Source: Emergencia sp.
GTDB lineage: Bacteria; Bacillota; Clostridia; Peptostreptococcales; Anaerovoracaceae
Assembly (NCBI GenBank): GCA_022767345.1
Contig: JALEOD010000010.1
Location: 1 to 64,000 of the forward strand
Direction: 5' to 3'
DNA: 64,000 nucleotides
Positions within the stretch are counted from its first letter, which is position 1, and each line of letters opens with the position of its first letter. Below, one piece after another: positions 17,205-25,766 of the stretch. Below the pieces are notes generated by a model. It saw only the letters and a list, made by a program, of their open reading frames with translations. It was not told where the DNA came from and did no database searches. Position numbers and translations under genes: made by a program.

Positions 17205-18827
17205 TTACAACTGCACTATCTCCGTGGCTGCGTTATCGCAGAATGCCTTATCGTGTTCGACGAAAACCATCGTCGGCTGGAATTGCAGCAGCAGATTTTC
17301 AATCTGCATGCGTGACAGCACGTCGATATAGTTCAGCGGCTCATCCCAGATATAAAGATGGGCGCTTTCGCACAAACTGGCAGCCAGAAGAACCTTTTTC
17401 TTTTGACCTTCACTATAGTCTTCTATATTTTTTTCAAATTGCAGTCTGCTGAAATCCAGCTTTCGCAGGATCGTTTTCAGCAGTGTAATGTCGATGCCGC
17501 GGCCGGCGGCGTAATTGTTCAGGGTGCCGGAAAGTCCTTCTGTGCTCTGGGGCACATAGGAAATTTTAAGTCCGCTGCCAACGCGGAGATTTCCGGTAAA
17601 TTCCGGAAGTCCGGTATGGACAGCACCGGATGCAGCCGCAGCGTCATTGAATCCTGTGCAGCTTTTTCCTGCCGCCTGCAGAATTAGTTTTAAAATGCTG
17701 GATTTGCCGCAGCCGTTGGGGCCCTGCAGGGCAATCCGATCGCCGCGTTTTACAGTAAAAGATTTCTTGTTAAAAACTGGAAATGCTGCCGTGTTCTCTG
17801 GAAATGCTGCTGCGTTCCCCGTAGTTTCCCCATCACCGCTTTCGCTGCGGACTGTCCGGTAAAACCCGCTGACGTGGTCCAGTGTAACCAGCACATCAGC
17901 GTGATAAGAAAGGGGATGGATTTTTAAATCGTCGGCCCTCTCGATATTCTTCAGCAGCGAGGATTTAGAAGTGATGGCGGATTCTTTTCGGGCAGCTGCG
18001 GCTTTGGAGCGTTTCATCATTTTGGCGGCCTGAGCGCCGATATGACCTTTGTCCGGTTTGACGCCTGCCTGACCGCCGGTGCCGCCGGTTTTTCTCTTTT
18101 CGATGGTATCAGACCAGGCAGCGGTACGGCGCGCGGCAGCTTCCATAGATTTAATTTGTCTGTTCAGCTTCTGGTTTTCCGCAAGTTCAAAATTGTCCTG
18201 CAACTCTTTGTTGTGGAGCCAGGAAGAGAAATTGCCTTTCTGTATTTCGATGTTACTCTTGTTAATGGATAGAATGTGATCCACACAGGCATCTAAAAAC
18301 AGCCGGTCGTGGGAAACCAGAATGAAGCCCCGCTTTTTCTGCAGGTATCTGGCGAGAACTTCTCTGCCGTGCATGTCCAGATGGTTGGTCGGCTCGTCGA
18401 TGAGAAGAAAGCTGTCCTCTTTTAAAAATAAAGCAGCCAGCTGTACCTTGGCTTTTTCGCCGCCGGAAAGGGTGGCATAGGAGCGGTACAGAATCTCATC
18501 GGAAGTTTCCAGATAGTTGAGTTCCCGTGAAAGTTTCCAGTATTCATAGTCGGGAAGAATTCCATCGATGATGTCCAGCGTCATGACATCGGCGCTGCCG
18601 GCCGGCACAGAAAAAGGGAAGTAGTCGAAATTCACCTTTGTGGAAATCTGACCTTCATAGGGATACTTTCCGAGAAGCAGATTGAGGAATGTGGTTTTTC
18701 CTCTTCCGTTTCTTCCCGTAAAGCCCAGCTTCCAGTCTGTGTCCATCTGAAAGCTGACATTTTCAAAAATGGTATCGTAACTGCCTTCGTAGGCAAAAGT
18801 TAAGTGATTTACATTGATTAAAGACAT
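17205..18827 (-). CDS. Lsa/CplR-like ABC-F ribosomal protection protein
   Basis: The 540-residue protein has two ABC domains and no membrane spans. Domain 1 has Walker A GRNGRGKTT and LSGGEKAKVQL; domain 2 has GPNGCGKSS and YSEGQKKKVLL. The start MSLINVNHLTFAYEGSYDTI is characteristic of Lsa and CplR proteins. These ATPases bind the ribosome E site and displace lincosamides, pleuromutilins and streptogramin A. The linker before domain 2 contains a short duplication (NAAAFPENTAAFP), which is unusual. ATG 18827 follows AGGAGGTGCATATCT. The leader has an attenuator and a four-codon frame, so expression is probably drug-inducible. Resistance spectrum is inferred from family only. Confidence 0.92.
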   Translation of the reverse strand: MSLINVNHLTFAYEGSYDTIFENVSFQMDTDWKLGFTGRNGRGKTTFLNLLLGKYPYEGQISTKVNFDYFPFSVPAGSADVMTLDIIDGILPDYEYWKLSRELNYLETSDEILYRSYATLSGGEKAKVQLAALFLKEDSFLLIDEPTNHLDMHGREVLARYLQKKRGFILVSHDRLFLDACVDHILSINKSNIEIQKGNFSSWLHNKELQDNFELAENQKLNRQIKSMEAAARRTAAWSDTIEKRKTGGTGGQAGVKPDKGHIGAQAAKMMKRSKAAAARKESAITSKSSLLKNIERADDLKIHPLSYHADVLVTLDHVSGFYRTVRSESGDGETTGNAAAFPENTAAFPVFNKKSFTVKRGDRIALQGPNGCGKSSILKLILQAAGKSCTGFNDAAAASGAVHTGLPEFTGNLRVGSGLKISYVPQSTEGLSGTLNNYAAGRGIDITLLKTILRKLDFSRLQFEKNIEDYSEGQKKKVLLAASLCESAHLYIWDEPLNYIDVLSRMQIENLLLQFQPTMVFVEHDKAFCDNAATEIVQL

Positions 18828-18854
18828 AGATATGCACCTCCTGTTTATTCTCAG

Positions 18855-18893
18855 ACAATAAAATAAGCCGCAAGAAAGTATCTCACAGCTTAT
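18855..18893 (-). terminator. Attenuator-type terminator in the ABC-F leader
   Basis: On the minus strand ATAAGCTGTGAGA pairs with TCTTGCGGCTTAT (13 positions, some G-T pairs) around TACTT, followed by TTTATT. It stands between the leader frame and the ABC-F ribosome binding site. Confidence 0.65.
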
Positions 18894-18904
18894 AAATAGT
18901 GCAT
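18890..18904 (-). CDS. Candidate leader peptide MHYL for ABC-F attenuation
   Basis: The frame ATG CAC TAT TTA TAA ends inside the 5' arm of the attenuator stem. A ribosome stalled on it would block that stem and allow read-through. This layout is known from other ABC-F resistance genes. There is no strong ribosome binding site, so the assignment is tentative. A longer frame, fused in frame with the ABC-F gene, also runs through this region. Confidence 0.35.
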   Translation of the reverse strand: MHYL

Positions 18905-19164
18905 AAATACTGCAGGCCATAAAGGACGCGCGCAAAGTGGGGCGCCCCAAAAATCAGCACAGATTTATTCTATAAGATGGGTAACTTTCTCGCAGTTCCC
19001 ATGAGAAATAAAGGGGCAGGTGACTACCCTTGTAAAATAAACTTCTTCATGGGGAATAAACTTAGCAAGAAATGTTACGCATCTTTTCACCTCAAATCTT
19101 TTAAAACTTTGGAATTCTTAGTTCCATCTGCTATTATAGCAGACCCGTTAAGGAAAGAAAAGCC

Positions 19165-19830
19165 TTATTTTTCTTTCCCACGGGCTTCCTCTAAGTAATT
19201 GTAAAGGGTAAATTTGGAAATACCCAGAAGTTCGCAGACCTTTTGTCCCGATTTTTGAATCATAAAGACGCCGCGCTCGTCGAGGAACTGCAGCAGCTTT
19301 ATCTTTGCGTCCTTGTTCATCTTGTCCGGAGGCGTGCCGATGAATGCCAGCGCTTCCGTGATGATATTGTCCATCATGCCGTGAATGGAGGAAGGCTGCA
19401 CATCGAATTCATTGCCGTTTGTGGACAGTACGCTGGTCTCAAAATGACCTGATTCGGAAAGCCCTTTAACGGCATTTTCCAGAGAGACTAAATCGGTGAT
19501 ATCCTGGTTGATACAAAGGGAACTGTTCAGTGTTCCGTCTTCATCAAAGAAGTTTGCCGTGGAGGAGCGGATAATCCGTCCATTGGGCAGATGGGAAATA
19601 TGGCGGATTTTCTCCATGGACTTTCTGGGATGATTGACGTTCATGTATTTTAGGAAAGACTGTGTCGGGGCATCGCCGATGGTTCTGTTTGTAACGTGAC
19701 CGTTGACAATATAGACGATGGTATGATCCAGCTCTCCGGTAAAGTCGTGTATAACCACTTCTGTTGCGGAACCGAACTGTGCAGCGACTAAATCTGCAAT
19801 CTGCTTCAGCTGGTCGAAATTATGCACCAT
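19165..19830 (-). CDS. YheO/DauR-like PAS and helix-turn-helix regulator
   Basis: The 221-residue protein has an N-terminal YheO-type PAS domain (ATEVVIHDF, then INGH-like IVNGHVTNRTIGDAPT) over residues 5-115. A C-terminal HTH (ERGVFMIQKSGQKVCELLGI, then SKFTLYNYLEEARG) follows. Homologues include DauR, which controls D-amino acid catabolism. The gene is divergent from ptb-buk, and a perfect palindrome overlaps that promoter, so it may control butyrate formation. ATG 19830 follows AAAGGAGAG. Ligand unknown. Confidence 0.85.
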   Translation of the reverse strand: MVHNFDQLKQIADLVAAQFGSATEVVIHDFTGELDHTIVYIVNGHVTNRTIGDAPTQSFLKYMNVNHPRKSMEKIRHISHLPNGRIIRSSTANFFDEDGTLNSSLCINQDITDLVSLENAVKGLSESGHFETSVLSTNGNEFDVQPSSIHGMMDNIITEALAFIGTPPDKMNKDAKIKLLQFLDERGVFMIQKSGQKVCELLGISKFTLYNYLEEARGKEK

Positions 19831-19936
19831 ACAACAACACTCTCCTTTAAGCTTTTTTGAAAAAATATACTTCATTATACCAATTTTTTGGGGACTTCGC
19901 AAGAGTTCAAATAAAACATCTGACAAAAAGTAAGCA

Positions 19937-19957
19937 GGTCAAAAAAATAATTTGACC
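19937..19957. promoter_or_regulatory. Palindromic operator overlapping the ptb promoter
   Basis: GGTCAAA and TTTGACC form a perfect inverted repeat with a seven-base A/T spacer. The right arm contains the -35 hexamer of the ptb promoter. The best candidate ligand is the divergent YheO-like regulator. Confidence 0.6.
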
Positions 19958-19980
19958 CATGAAAGCAAATGTGATATGCT
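19952..19980 (+). promoter_or_regulatory. Sigma-A promoter of ptb-buk
   Basis: TTGACC (19952-19957) and TATGCT (19975-19980) are 17 bases apart, 56 bases before the ptb ATG. Confidence 0.65.
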
Positions 19981-20035
19981 TAATAAAGAACAAATTACAT
20001 GTAATATACAATTCGCAAAGAGAGAGGGAGCGACT

Positions 20036-20944
20036 ATGGCATTCAAAGATTTTGAGGAATTAGAAAAGAGTTTTCACGCGGCGGAAAAGAAAACCGTTGT
20101 GGTAGCGGCAGCACAGGACAAATCCGCGTTGACCGCAGTGAGACAGTGCAGAAAGGAGGGGCTCCTTGACGCAGTTTTAGTGGGAGAGGAAGCCCTGATT
20201 CGCGAGGAGATTAAAGCCTTTGACGGTGATTTGGATGACTGTGAAATCATCGACGCAAAGACGCTGGAGGAAGCGGCACAGAAGACCTGTGAGTGTGTGG
20301 CACGTGGCAAGGGCGATTTTATCTTAAAGGGAAAAATTGATACCGGAATTTTATTGAAAGCTGTTGTAAAGGAAGAGAATGGTCTGCGTACCGGTAAACT
20401 GATGAGCCATCTGGCATTCTTAAAAATCCCCAATTATCACAAGCTGATTGTACTGACTGACAGCGGCATGGTTCTTTACCCGACCTTGGAACAGAAGAAA
20501 GGCATCATCGAAAACGCCGTTGAAAATCTTCGCAACATGGGCTATGATACGCCGAAAGTCGGGCTTCTGGCGGCTGTGGAAAAGGTCAATCCGAAACAGC
20601 CGGAGACTGTGGACGCGGCTGCCTTGACAGAGATGTACAAGAATGGCGAAATCACCGACTGCATTGTGGAAGGACCTCTTTCCTATGATATTCTGATGAG
20701 CAGGGAATCAGCTCACAAAAAGGGCTTTGACAGCGAGCTTGTGGGCGATGCTGACGTACTGGTCGTGCCTGACATGCCGTGCGGTAATATTCTCGGAAAG
20801 GCGCTGCTTTTCTCTGCGGGGGCTGATATGGCCGGGCTCATTGTCGGTGCAAAAGTACCTATCGCTCTGACTTCAAGAGGTGCTACAGAGAAGGAAAAGA
20901 GACAGTCGCTGCTTCTGGCCGCGGCATGTGCGAAAGGAGAATAA
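20036..20944 (+). CDS. ptb: Phosphate butyryltransferase (phosphate acyltransferase family)
   Basis: The enzyme exchanges CoA for phosphate on butyryl-CoA, or another short or branched acyl-CoA. The 302-residue length and the features KGDFILKGKIDTGILLKAV, LIVLTDSGMVLYPTLEQK and DVLVVPDMPCGNILGKAL match the Ptb branch of the PTA_PTB family. ATG 20036 follows AGAGAGGGAGCG. Butyrate kinase follows after three bases, so acyl phosphate is passed on to make ATP. Substrate could be branched chain acyl-CoA from amino acids rather than butyryl-CoA. Confidence 0.92.
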   Translation: MAFKDFEELEKSFHAAEKKTVVVAAAQDKSALTAVRQCRKEGLLDAVLVGEEALIREEIKAFDGDLDDCEIIDAKTLEEAAQKTCECVARGKGDFILKGKIDTGILLKAVVKEENGLRTGKLMSHLAFLKIPNYHKLIVLTDSGMVLYPTLEQKKGIIENAVENLRNMGYDTPKVGLLAAVEKVNPKQPETVDAAALTEMYKNGEITDCIVEGPLSYDILMSRESAHKKGFDSELVGDADVLVVPDMPCGNILGKALLFSAGADMAGLIVGAKVPIALTSRGATEKEKRQSLLLAAACAKGE

Positions 20945-20947
20945 TCA

Positions 20948-22018
20948 ATGGCTGAATATATTTTGGTAATCAATCCGGGTTCTACTTCTACGAAGGTTGC
21001 TGTCTTTGACGGAGAAAAGGAATTGCACTCCATGAACATCGACCATCCGGCGGAGGAGCTGAAAAAATTTGCGGATATCAATGAGCAGCTGCCTTTCAGA
21101 AAAGCTGCCGTGATGGAATATCTGGAAAGTCAGTCGCTGAAGCCGTCTGACCTGGCGGGGATTGCCGCAAGAGCCGGCGCTATTGGACAGCTGGAAAGTG
21201 GGGCGTACCTCATCGACGAGGCTTTTGTAAATGCGTGCAAAACCTCCCAGATTCCGCACCCTGCCAATCTTTCTCCGATTATTGCCTATGAAATCGCAGA
21301 GGAGGCAGGAACCGGCATTTGCGGTTATGCTTATGACGCAGTTTGCGGCTGCGGTGTGCCTGAGCCGATTTTTACTTATACCGGCGTGCCGGAAATTAAG
21401 AAGCCTTTCTTTACCCATGTACTCAACAGCCGTGCGGTCAGCATTGAACAGGCAAAGCGGGACAGCGTAAAACTGGAAGATGTGACATATATCGTCTGCC
21501 ATCTGGGCGGAGGCGTGACCAGCAACCTGATAAAAGGCGGAAAGGTTCTGGATTTTGTCGGAGATGACGAGGGTGGCTTTTCACCGGAGCGTTCCGGCGG
21601 CGTGCCTTGCAGAGAACTGGTAAAGTTCTGCTTCCGCAGCGGGCTTTCTGAGAAAGAGGTGCAGAAGAAGCTGAAAGGTCAGGGCGGTCTTACTGCCTAT
21701 CTGGGCGTCAATGATGCCAGAGAAGTAGAGCGCATGGCTTTTGAGGAAGGAAATGAGGAAGCGAAGCTGGTTTATGACGCGATGATTATGCAGCTTTCCA
21801 AGGATATTGCCAGCCTGGCGCCGGTGGTGCATGGCAAGGTGGATAAAATTATCCTGACAGGCGGCATGGCATATTCTTCCTATTTGACTGCGGAAATGGA
21901 AAAAAGAGTCAGCTTTATCGCGCCGGTTTCTGTTATTGCGGGAACTTATGAGATGGAGGCTCTGGCAAAGGGAATTCACCGCGTACTGGCAGGCGAAGAA
22001 ACAGCCCATCGAATGTAA
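20948..22018 (+). CDS. buk: Butyrate kinase
   Basis: The 356-residue acetokinase-family protein converts butyryl phosphate and ADP to butyrate and ATP. It has the phosphate-binding motif VINPGSTSTKVAVFDGE at the start, HLGGGVTSNLI in the middle and ILTGGMAYS near the C-terminus. It is co-transcribed with ptb (AAGGAGAATAATCA before the ATG). The pair gives substrate-level phosphorylation at the end of acyl-CoA fermentation. The following 220 bases contain a hairpin array and no clear T-rich terminator. Confidence 0.94.
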   Translation: MAEYILVINPGSTSTKVAVFDGEKELHSMNIDHPAEELKKFADINEQLPFRKAAVMEYLESQSLKPSDLAGIAARAGAIGQLESGAYLIDEAFVNACKTSQIPHPANLSPIIAYEIAEEAGTGICGYAYDAVCGCGVPEPIFTYTGVPEIKKPFFTHVLNSRAVSIEQAKRDSVKLEDVTYIVCHLGGGVTSNLIKGGKVLDFVGDDEGGFSPERSGGVPCRELVKFCFRSGLSEKEVQKKLKGQGGLTAYLGVNDAREVERMAFEEGNEEAKLVYDAMIMQLSKDIASLAPVVHGKVDKIILTGGMAYSSYLTAEMEKRVSFIAPVSVIAGTYEMEALAKGIHRVLAGEETAHRM

Positions 22019-22055
22019 TCTGCCATATATCCGAGCAGAAGTCTGTTTGATCAAT

Positions 22056-22270
22056 TGTACATAAATTTTGGATTTTTCCTCAAAATATGCACATTTTCTC
22101 GTGAGTCTGTGCATATTCTGGGGAAAATCGGGAGAAATATGCATATTCTTAGATTGAATCTGTTGGTTTTTTGTTCTTAAGGGCCTTAAACGTGCATATT
22201 TCGAGAACTTTTTTAAAAAATACGTACGTAGTCGTACATATTTTGGGGGTTATTCCCGAATTTATGCATT
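22056..22270. repeat. Hairpin array of the TGCATATTTT family, element B
   Basis: Units start at 22057 (GTACATAA), 22109 (GTGCATATT), 22192 (GTGCATATT) and 22234 (GTACATATT), each with an inverted arm such as AAAATATGCAC or AAATATGCAT. Spacings are 52, 83 and 42 bp, the same plan as element A at 8141. It lies between buk and the tRNA-Val promoter. Confidence 0.8.
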
Positions 22271-22349
22271 TTAGAGCGAGAAGCCCATCGCGGCGACTGC
22301 GGCAGCCGAATCAGAGGCCTCCGCAGTCTTTTATCACGGCAGATTAGAG

Positions 22350-22379
22350 TTGCCTAACCGCACCGGATTATGTTATACT
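22350..22379 (+). promoter_or_regulatory. Promoter of tRNA-Val
   Basis: TTGCCT (22350-22355) and TATACT (22374-22379) are 18 bases apart and end 18 bases before the tRNA. Confidence 0.65.
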
Positions 22380-22397
22380 GGTAAAGCAATTTGGCTT

Positions 22398-22473
22398 GAT
22401 TTGTTAGCTCAGCTGGGAGAGCACTTGGGTGACAACCAAGAGGTCGGCAGTTCGAGCCTGCCACAAATCACCA
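22398..22473 (+). tRNA. tRNA-Val (anticodon GAC)
   Basis: A complete cloverleaf is visible: acceptor GATTTGT with ACAAATC, D arm GCTC/GAGC, anticodon stem CTTGG/CCAAG with loop GTGACAA (anticodon GAC), T arm GGCAG/CTGCC with loop TTCGAGC. The 3' CCA is encoded. It is a single gene with its own promoter and terminator. Confidence 0.96.
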
Positions 22474-22480
22474 GCGTAGT

Positions 22481-22525
22481 AAAATATCAAGGATTTCCAG
22501 GACGGACTTCCTTGATATTTTCTTA
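22481..22525 (+). terminator. Terminator of tRNA-Val
   Basis: AAAATATCAAGGA (22481-22493) pairs with TCCTTGATATTTT (22509-22521), followed by CTTATT. Confidence 0.8.
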
Positions 22526-22759
22526 TTATTTCTGATTTAACCACTTATTAGTCACTTAGAATTGTATGAATACACGTGATACAATGTGACAACGGGTTTC
22601 TGAAAAAATTGAAAAACTCTTTGAAATGTGTTATAATCAAATAAATTTAACCGTTTAGAAAATCCTGTACCAAGAATCAACGAAGGATTTGTAAAGTGTG
22701 AATATGACAAAGGTTGTTTATTAGAAGCAATAAAAAGGGAAACGGAAAGTGGCATAAAA

Positions 22760-22969
22760 ATGAGTGATGAGACAAAGTCAATCATGGAGAAATTAGAAAA
22801 ACTGGATGCCAAAACTACAAGTATTCAACTTACGCTTGAAAATGAAACGAATAGAAATATTCAAATCATTGCGGAAGGTCATCTCGATTTGAGCAGGAAA
22901 TTAAATGATGCATTAAAAATAGAAAATGAACTAAGATTAGGAAAAGAACGAATAGAAGGAATTGCATAG
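22760..22969 (+). CDS. Small coiled-coil protein, possibly a gene remnant
   Basis: The 69-residue product is helical and acidic, with heptad-like spacing (IMEKLEKLDAKTTSIQLTLE) and IQIIAEGHLDLSRKLNDALK. Small proteins with this ending occur in Clostridia, function unknown. The same frame is open upstream back to 22637 without a start codon (NRLENPVPRINEGFVKCEYD), which suggests that a longer gene lost its N-terminus. No strong ribosome binding site precedes the ATG. Confidence 0.45.
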   Translation: MSDETKSIMEKLEKLDAKTTSIQLTLENETNRNIQIIAEGHLDLSRKLNDALKIENELRLGKERIEGIA

Positions 22970-23164
22970 GAAATATTGAGATTAACAATTTGACTCCGAT
23001 GAAATAGTATTTTGAAACCGCTTAGCTGCCAGCTTGAGCGGGTTTTTGTAAACGGTGATTCTTGCTATTCTATCTTTGAAAGTATAAGTTGTTTGGAACC
23101 TTTAATTTTACGTAATCTCCAGATGGAGATTTCCGATCAAAAATTGCATGAATAAATATGCATG

Positions 23165-23194
23165 TTGACGGTTTGCGCTGCGCCGCTGTATAAT
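23165..23194 (+). promoter_or_regulatory. Sigma-A promoter of the RocR-like activator
   Basis: TTGACG (23165-23170) and TATAAT (23189-23194) are 18 bases apart, with the ATG at 23228. Confidence 0.65.
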
Positions 23195-23227
23195 CAAAGG
23201 AAAAAAGAATCCGGAGGGAGATGCGGT

Positions 23228-24613
23228 ATGCTGAGACGATATGCTGAGCAGATTATGAATTTATACAATTTCATAGATGGAATGATGATTGTCAACGCTG
23301 ATGCAAAGGTAGAATATTTTTCTACCTATCGGCCCGACGTCAATCTTTTGAAGGAGAAGAATCTAATCGGGCGATATCTCCTGGACATCTATCCCAGCCT
23401 GACGGAGGAAAGCAGCAGCATTATCCGCGTTCTTCGCACAGGAAAACCGATTTTTAACGAGTATCAGGTGCTCAGCACCTATGACGGACAGAATCTGCGG
23501 GCGGTAAACACCACTCTGCCAATCAAAGAAGGAGACACCATCGTCGGGGCGGTGGACGTATCCCGCTACATAGATTCCGACATTGAGCGGCAGGACATCG
23601 TGCTGCAGATGAAAGAGGCAGGCGATGTAAAGACCATGTATACCATCGACGACATCGTCACTTCCTCCATGCAGATGGAAATTATCAAAAAACGGATTCC
23701 CATGATTGCGGACACCGACTCCTCGGTTCTCATCTACGGAGAAACCGGTACAGGAAAAGAGCTGGTGGCTCAGTCCATCCATACCAGCAGCAAGCGGAAA
23801 AATCGTCGCTTCGTTTCCCAGAACTGCGCATCTATCCCGGAAAATCTCCTTGAGAGCATTCTCTTTGGAACGGTAAAGGGCAGCTACACCGGCGCTGAAA
23901 ATCGTCCGGGACTTTTTGAGATGGCAGCGGGAGGCACATTGTTTCTGGACGAAATCAATTCCATGGAAACCAGCGTGCAGGCGAAGATTTTAAAGGCTAT
24001 CGAAGAAAAGCAGATTACCAGAGTCGGGGGTCTTTCTCCGATTCCCATCGACGTAAAAATTGTTTCCGCTATCAATCAGCAGCCCATGGAGTGCGTGCGC
24101 ACAGGAAAACTGAGAGAGGATTTGTTCTACAGGCTCAGCGTGGTGCAGCTTTCCCTGCCGCCTCTGCGCGAGCGGCTCAACGATTTGTTTTTTCTGGTCA
24201 GTCATTTTATCGGTCAGTATAACGAAAAAATGCACAGGAAAATTTTGGGCATTGACGAGGAGGTTGAAAACCTTTTCAGAAGGTATCCGTGGCCGGGCAA
24301 TGTGCGGGAGCTGAAAAACATCATCGAGGGGGCTTTCAACGTGACCGATGCCGCCTTTATTCAACTGAAAGATTTGCCGGAGTACCTGTTTACTGCGGCG
24401 GGAAGAGAGCCGGACTACATGGGGACTTCCAAACCGGCAGTCAATCTGGACGATCCGGACTTTTCCATCGACAAAGCCATGTCTGACTTTGAAATCAGCA
24501 TCATCGAAAAAGCCCTCGCCCAGACCAGAACCATGAGCGACGCTGCAAAGAAATTAAAAATTTCCAAGCAGGCCTTAAATTATAAAATGAATAAATACGG
24601 CATAAATCACTAG
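23228..24613 (+). CDS. RocR-like sigma-54-dependent transcriptional activator
   Basis: The 461-residue protein has an N-terminal PAS-like sensor (residues about 10-115), a AAA+ domain (about 140-385) and a Fis-type HTH at the end (MSDAAKKLKISKQALNYKMN). Walker A is GETGTGKE and Walker B is [10 protein letters not shown]. The sigma-54 contact loop reads GSYTGA in place of GAFTGA; Tyr for Phe is tolerated in known activators, Ser for Ala less common. A sigma-54 promoter lies 110 bases after its stop, in front of the deiminase operon, its most likely target. ATG 23228 follows GGAGGGAGATGCGGT. Confidence 0.92.
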   Translation: MLRRYAEQIMNLYNFIDGMMIVNADAKVEYFSTYRPDVNLLKEKNLIGRYLLDIYPSLTEESSSIIRVLRTGKPIFNEYQVLSTYDGQNLRAVNTTLPIKEGDTIVGAVDVSRYIDSDIERQDIVLQMKEAGDVKTMYTIDDIVTSSMQMEIIKKRIPMIADTDSSVLIYGETGTGKELVAQSIHTSSKRKNRRFVSQNCASIPENLLESILFGTVKGSYTGAENRPGLFEMAAGGTLFLDEINSMETSVQAKILKAIEEKQITRVGGLSPIPIDVKIVSAINQQPMECVRTGKLREDLFYRLSVVQLSLPPLRERLNDLFFLVSHFIGQYNEKMHRKILGIDEEVENLFRRYPWPGNVRELKNIIEGAFNVTDAAFIQLKDLPEYLFTAAGREPDYMGTSKPAVNLDDPDFSIDKAMSDFEISIIEKALAQTRTMSDAAKKLKISKQALNYKMNKYGINH

Positions 24614-24684
24614 CAGTACGAAAAACTTGACGATTTAGTAAAGTTTTTTTGACAAAGTGATAAGCACCTCTAAGGAGATCCGTT

Positions 24685-24716
24685 AAAACCGCTAAATTTA
24701 GCGGTTTTTATTTTTG
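24685..24716 (+). terminator. Terminator of the RocR-like activator gene
   Basis: AAAACCGCTAAA is directly followed by its complement TTTAGCGGTTTT and then TATTTTT. It separates the regulator from the sigma-54 promoter that begins eight bases later. Confidence 0.8.
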
Positions 24717-24723
24717 TGTAAAT

Positions 24724-24740
24724 TGGCATAATAATTGCGG
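24724..24740 (+). promoter_or_regulatory. Sigma-54 (-24/-12) promoter of the deiminase operon
   Basis: TGGCATAATAATTGCGG matches the TGGCAY-N5-TTGCW pattern except for G at the last W. It is 58 bases before the first ATG and 110 bases after a sigma-54 activator gene. Confidence 0.85.
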
Positions 24741-24797
24741 TTTAATGTGTACAGGTTGTACAACAAGAAAGAAGTAAGAATAAATGAGGAGGTTGAC

Positions 24798-25751
24798 ATG
24801 AGTCAGGAGCTTAAAAAATTTGATATTGACGCAATCCCGGGGGAACGATGGTTTCCGAAAGAGACAACCTTTGAGGAGGACATGAACCTTTATTGGGGAG
24901 ACTGGGGCGTTGCGTCGGAAGTTGAAAAGCTGCGCGCGGTGCTTCTCAGAAGACCGGGCAGAGAAGTAGAAAACTTCGATGCGGCAGAGTACAGATTTTC
25001 TGACGAGCCGGTTGATGTAGAGTTGATGAGAAAGCAGCACGACCACGTTGCGGACATTTACCGTGACCACGGCGTTAAAGTGTATTACGTAGAGGAACAG
25101 AGAGAGGACCGTCCAAACGCAATTTTCTGCAGAGATTTGATGTTCATGACGCCGGAAGGTGCAATCATTACAAGACCGGGCATGGCAGCAAGACGTGGTG
25201 AGGAGCGTTACATCGCAAAAGCCCTTGCAGACATCGGCGTGCCTATCGTCAGAACCATCAACGGAGACGGCATGTTTGAGGGTGCAAACGCTATGTGGGT
25301 TGACAGAAAAACTGTAGTCATTTCCACAGGCAGCCGCTGCAACAGAAGCGGATACGAACAGGTAGAAACAGAGCTTAGAAGAATGGGCGTAACAGAAATC
25401 ATTCACATGCAGCAGCCTTACAGCAATATTCACATCGACGGACTGATGAACGCTGCCAGCAACGACGTGGTAATGGTGCATGCGTCCCAGGTGCCTTACG
25501 ACGTGCTGGACGTTTTGAAAAAGAAAGGCTACAAGATTTTGGAAGCACCTTCCACCACAGAAGTGCGTGAAGGCTTCGGCTGCAACTTTGTAGCTTTAGA
25601 ACCGGGCCTGATTTTAATGCCGGAGGGAAATCCGAGATGTCAGGAGGTTCTTGAAAACAACGGAATCAAGGTAATAACTGTAGATATTTCAGAGATTATG
25701 AAGGGCAGAGGTGCACTGCACTGCATCACCGCATTTTTGAAGAGAGGATAA
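24798..25751 (+). CDS. Arginine deiminase/amidinotransferase-superfamily hydrolase, copy 1
   Basis: The 317-residue protein belongs to the guanidino-group modifying superfamily (ADI, DDAH, amidinotransferase). Conserved residues are visible: FCRDL (Asp), MFEGA (Glu), HIDG (His212) and LHC (Cys309), the Cys/His/acid set used to attack a guanidinium carbon. Length suits DDAH or a compact ADI. It is about two-thirds identical by eye to the next gene. The operon context (RocR-like activator, peptidase, antiporter) suggests catabolism of arginine or a guanidino compound, but the exact substrate cannot be read from sequence. ATG 24798 follows GAGGAGG. Confidence 0.85.
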   Translation: MSQELKKFDIDAIPGERWFPKETTFEEDMNLYWGDWGVASEVEKLRAVLLRRPGREVENFDAAEYRFSDEPVDVELMRKQHDHVADIYRDHGVKVYYVEEQREDRPNAIFCRDLMFMTPEGAIITRPGMAARRGEERYIAKALADIGVPIVRTINGDGMFEGANAMWVDRKTVVISTGSRCNRSGYEQVETELRRMGVTEIIHMQQPYSNIHIDGLMNAASNDVVMVHASQVPYDVLDVLKKKGYKILEAPSTTEVREGFGCNFVALEPGLILMPEGNPRCQEVLENNGIKVITVDISEIMKGRGALHCITAFLKRG

Positions 25752-25766
25752 GAAAGGAGAACAGAC

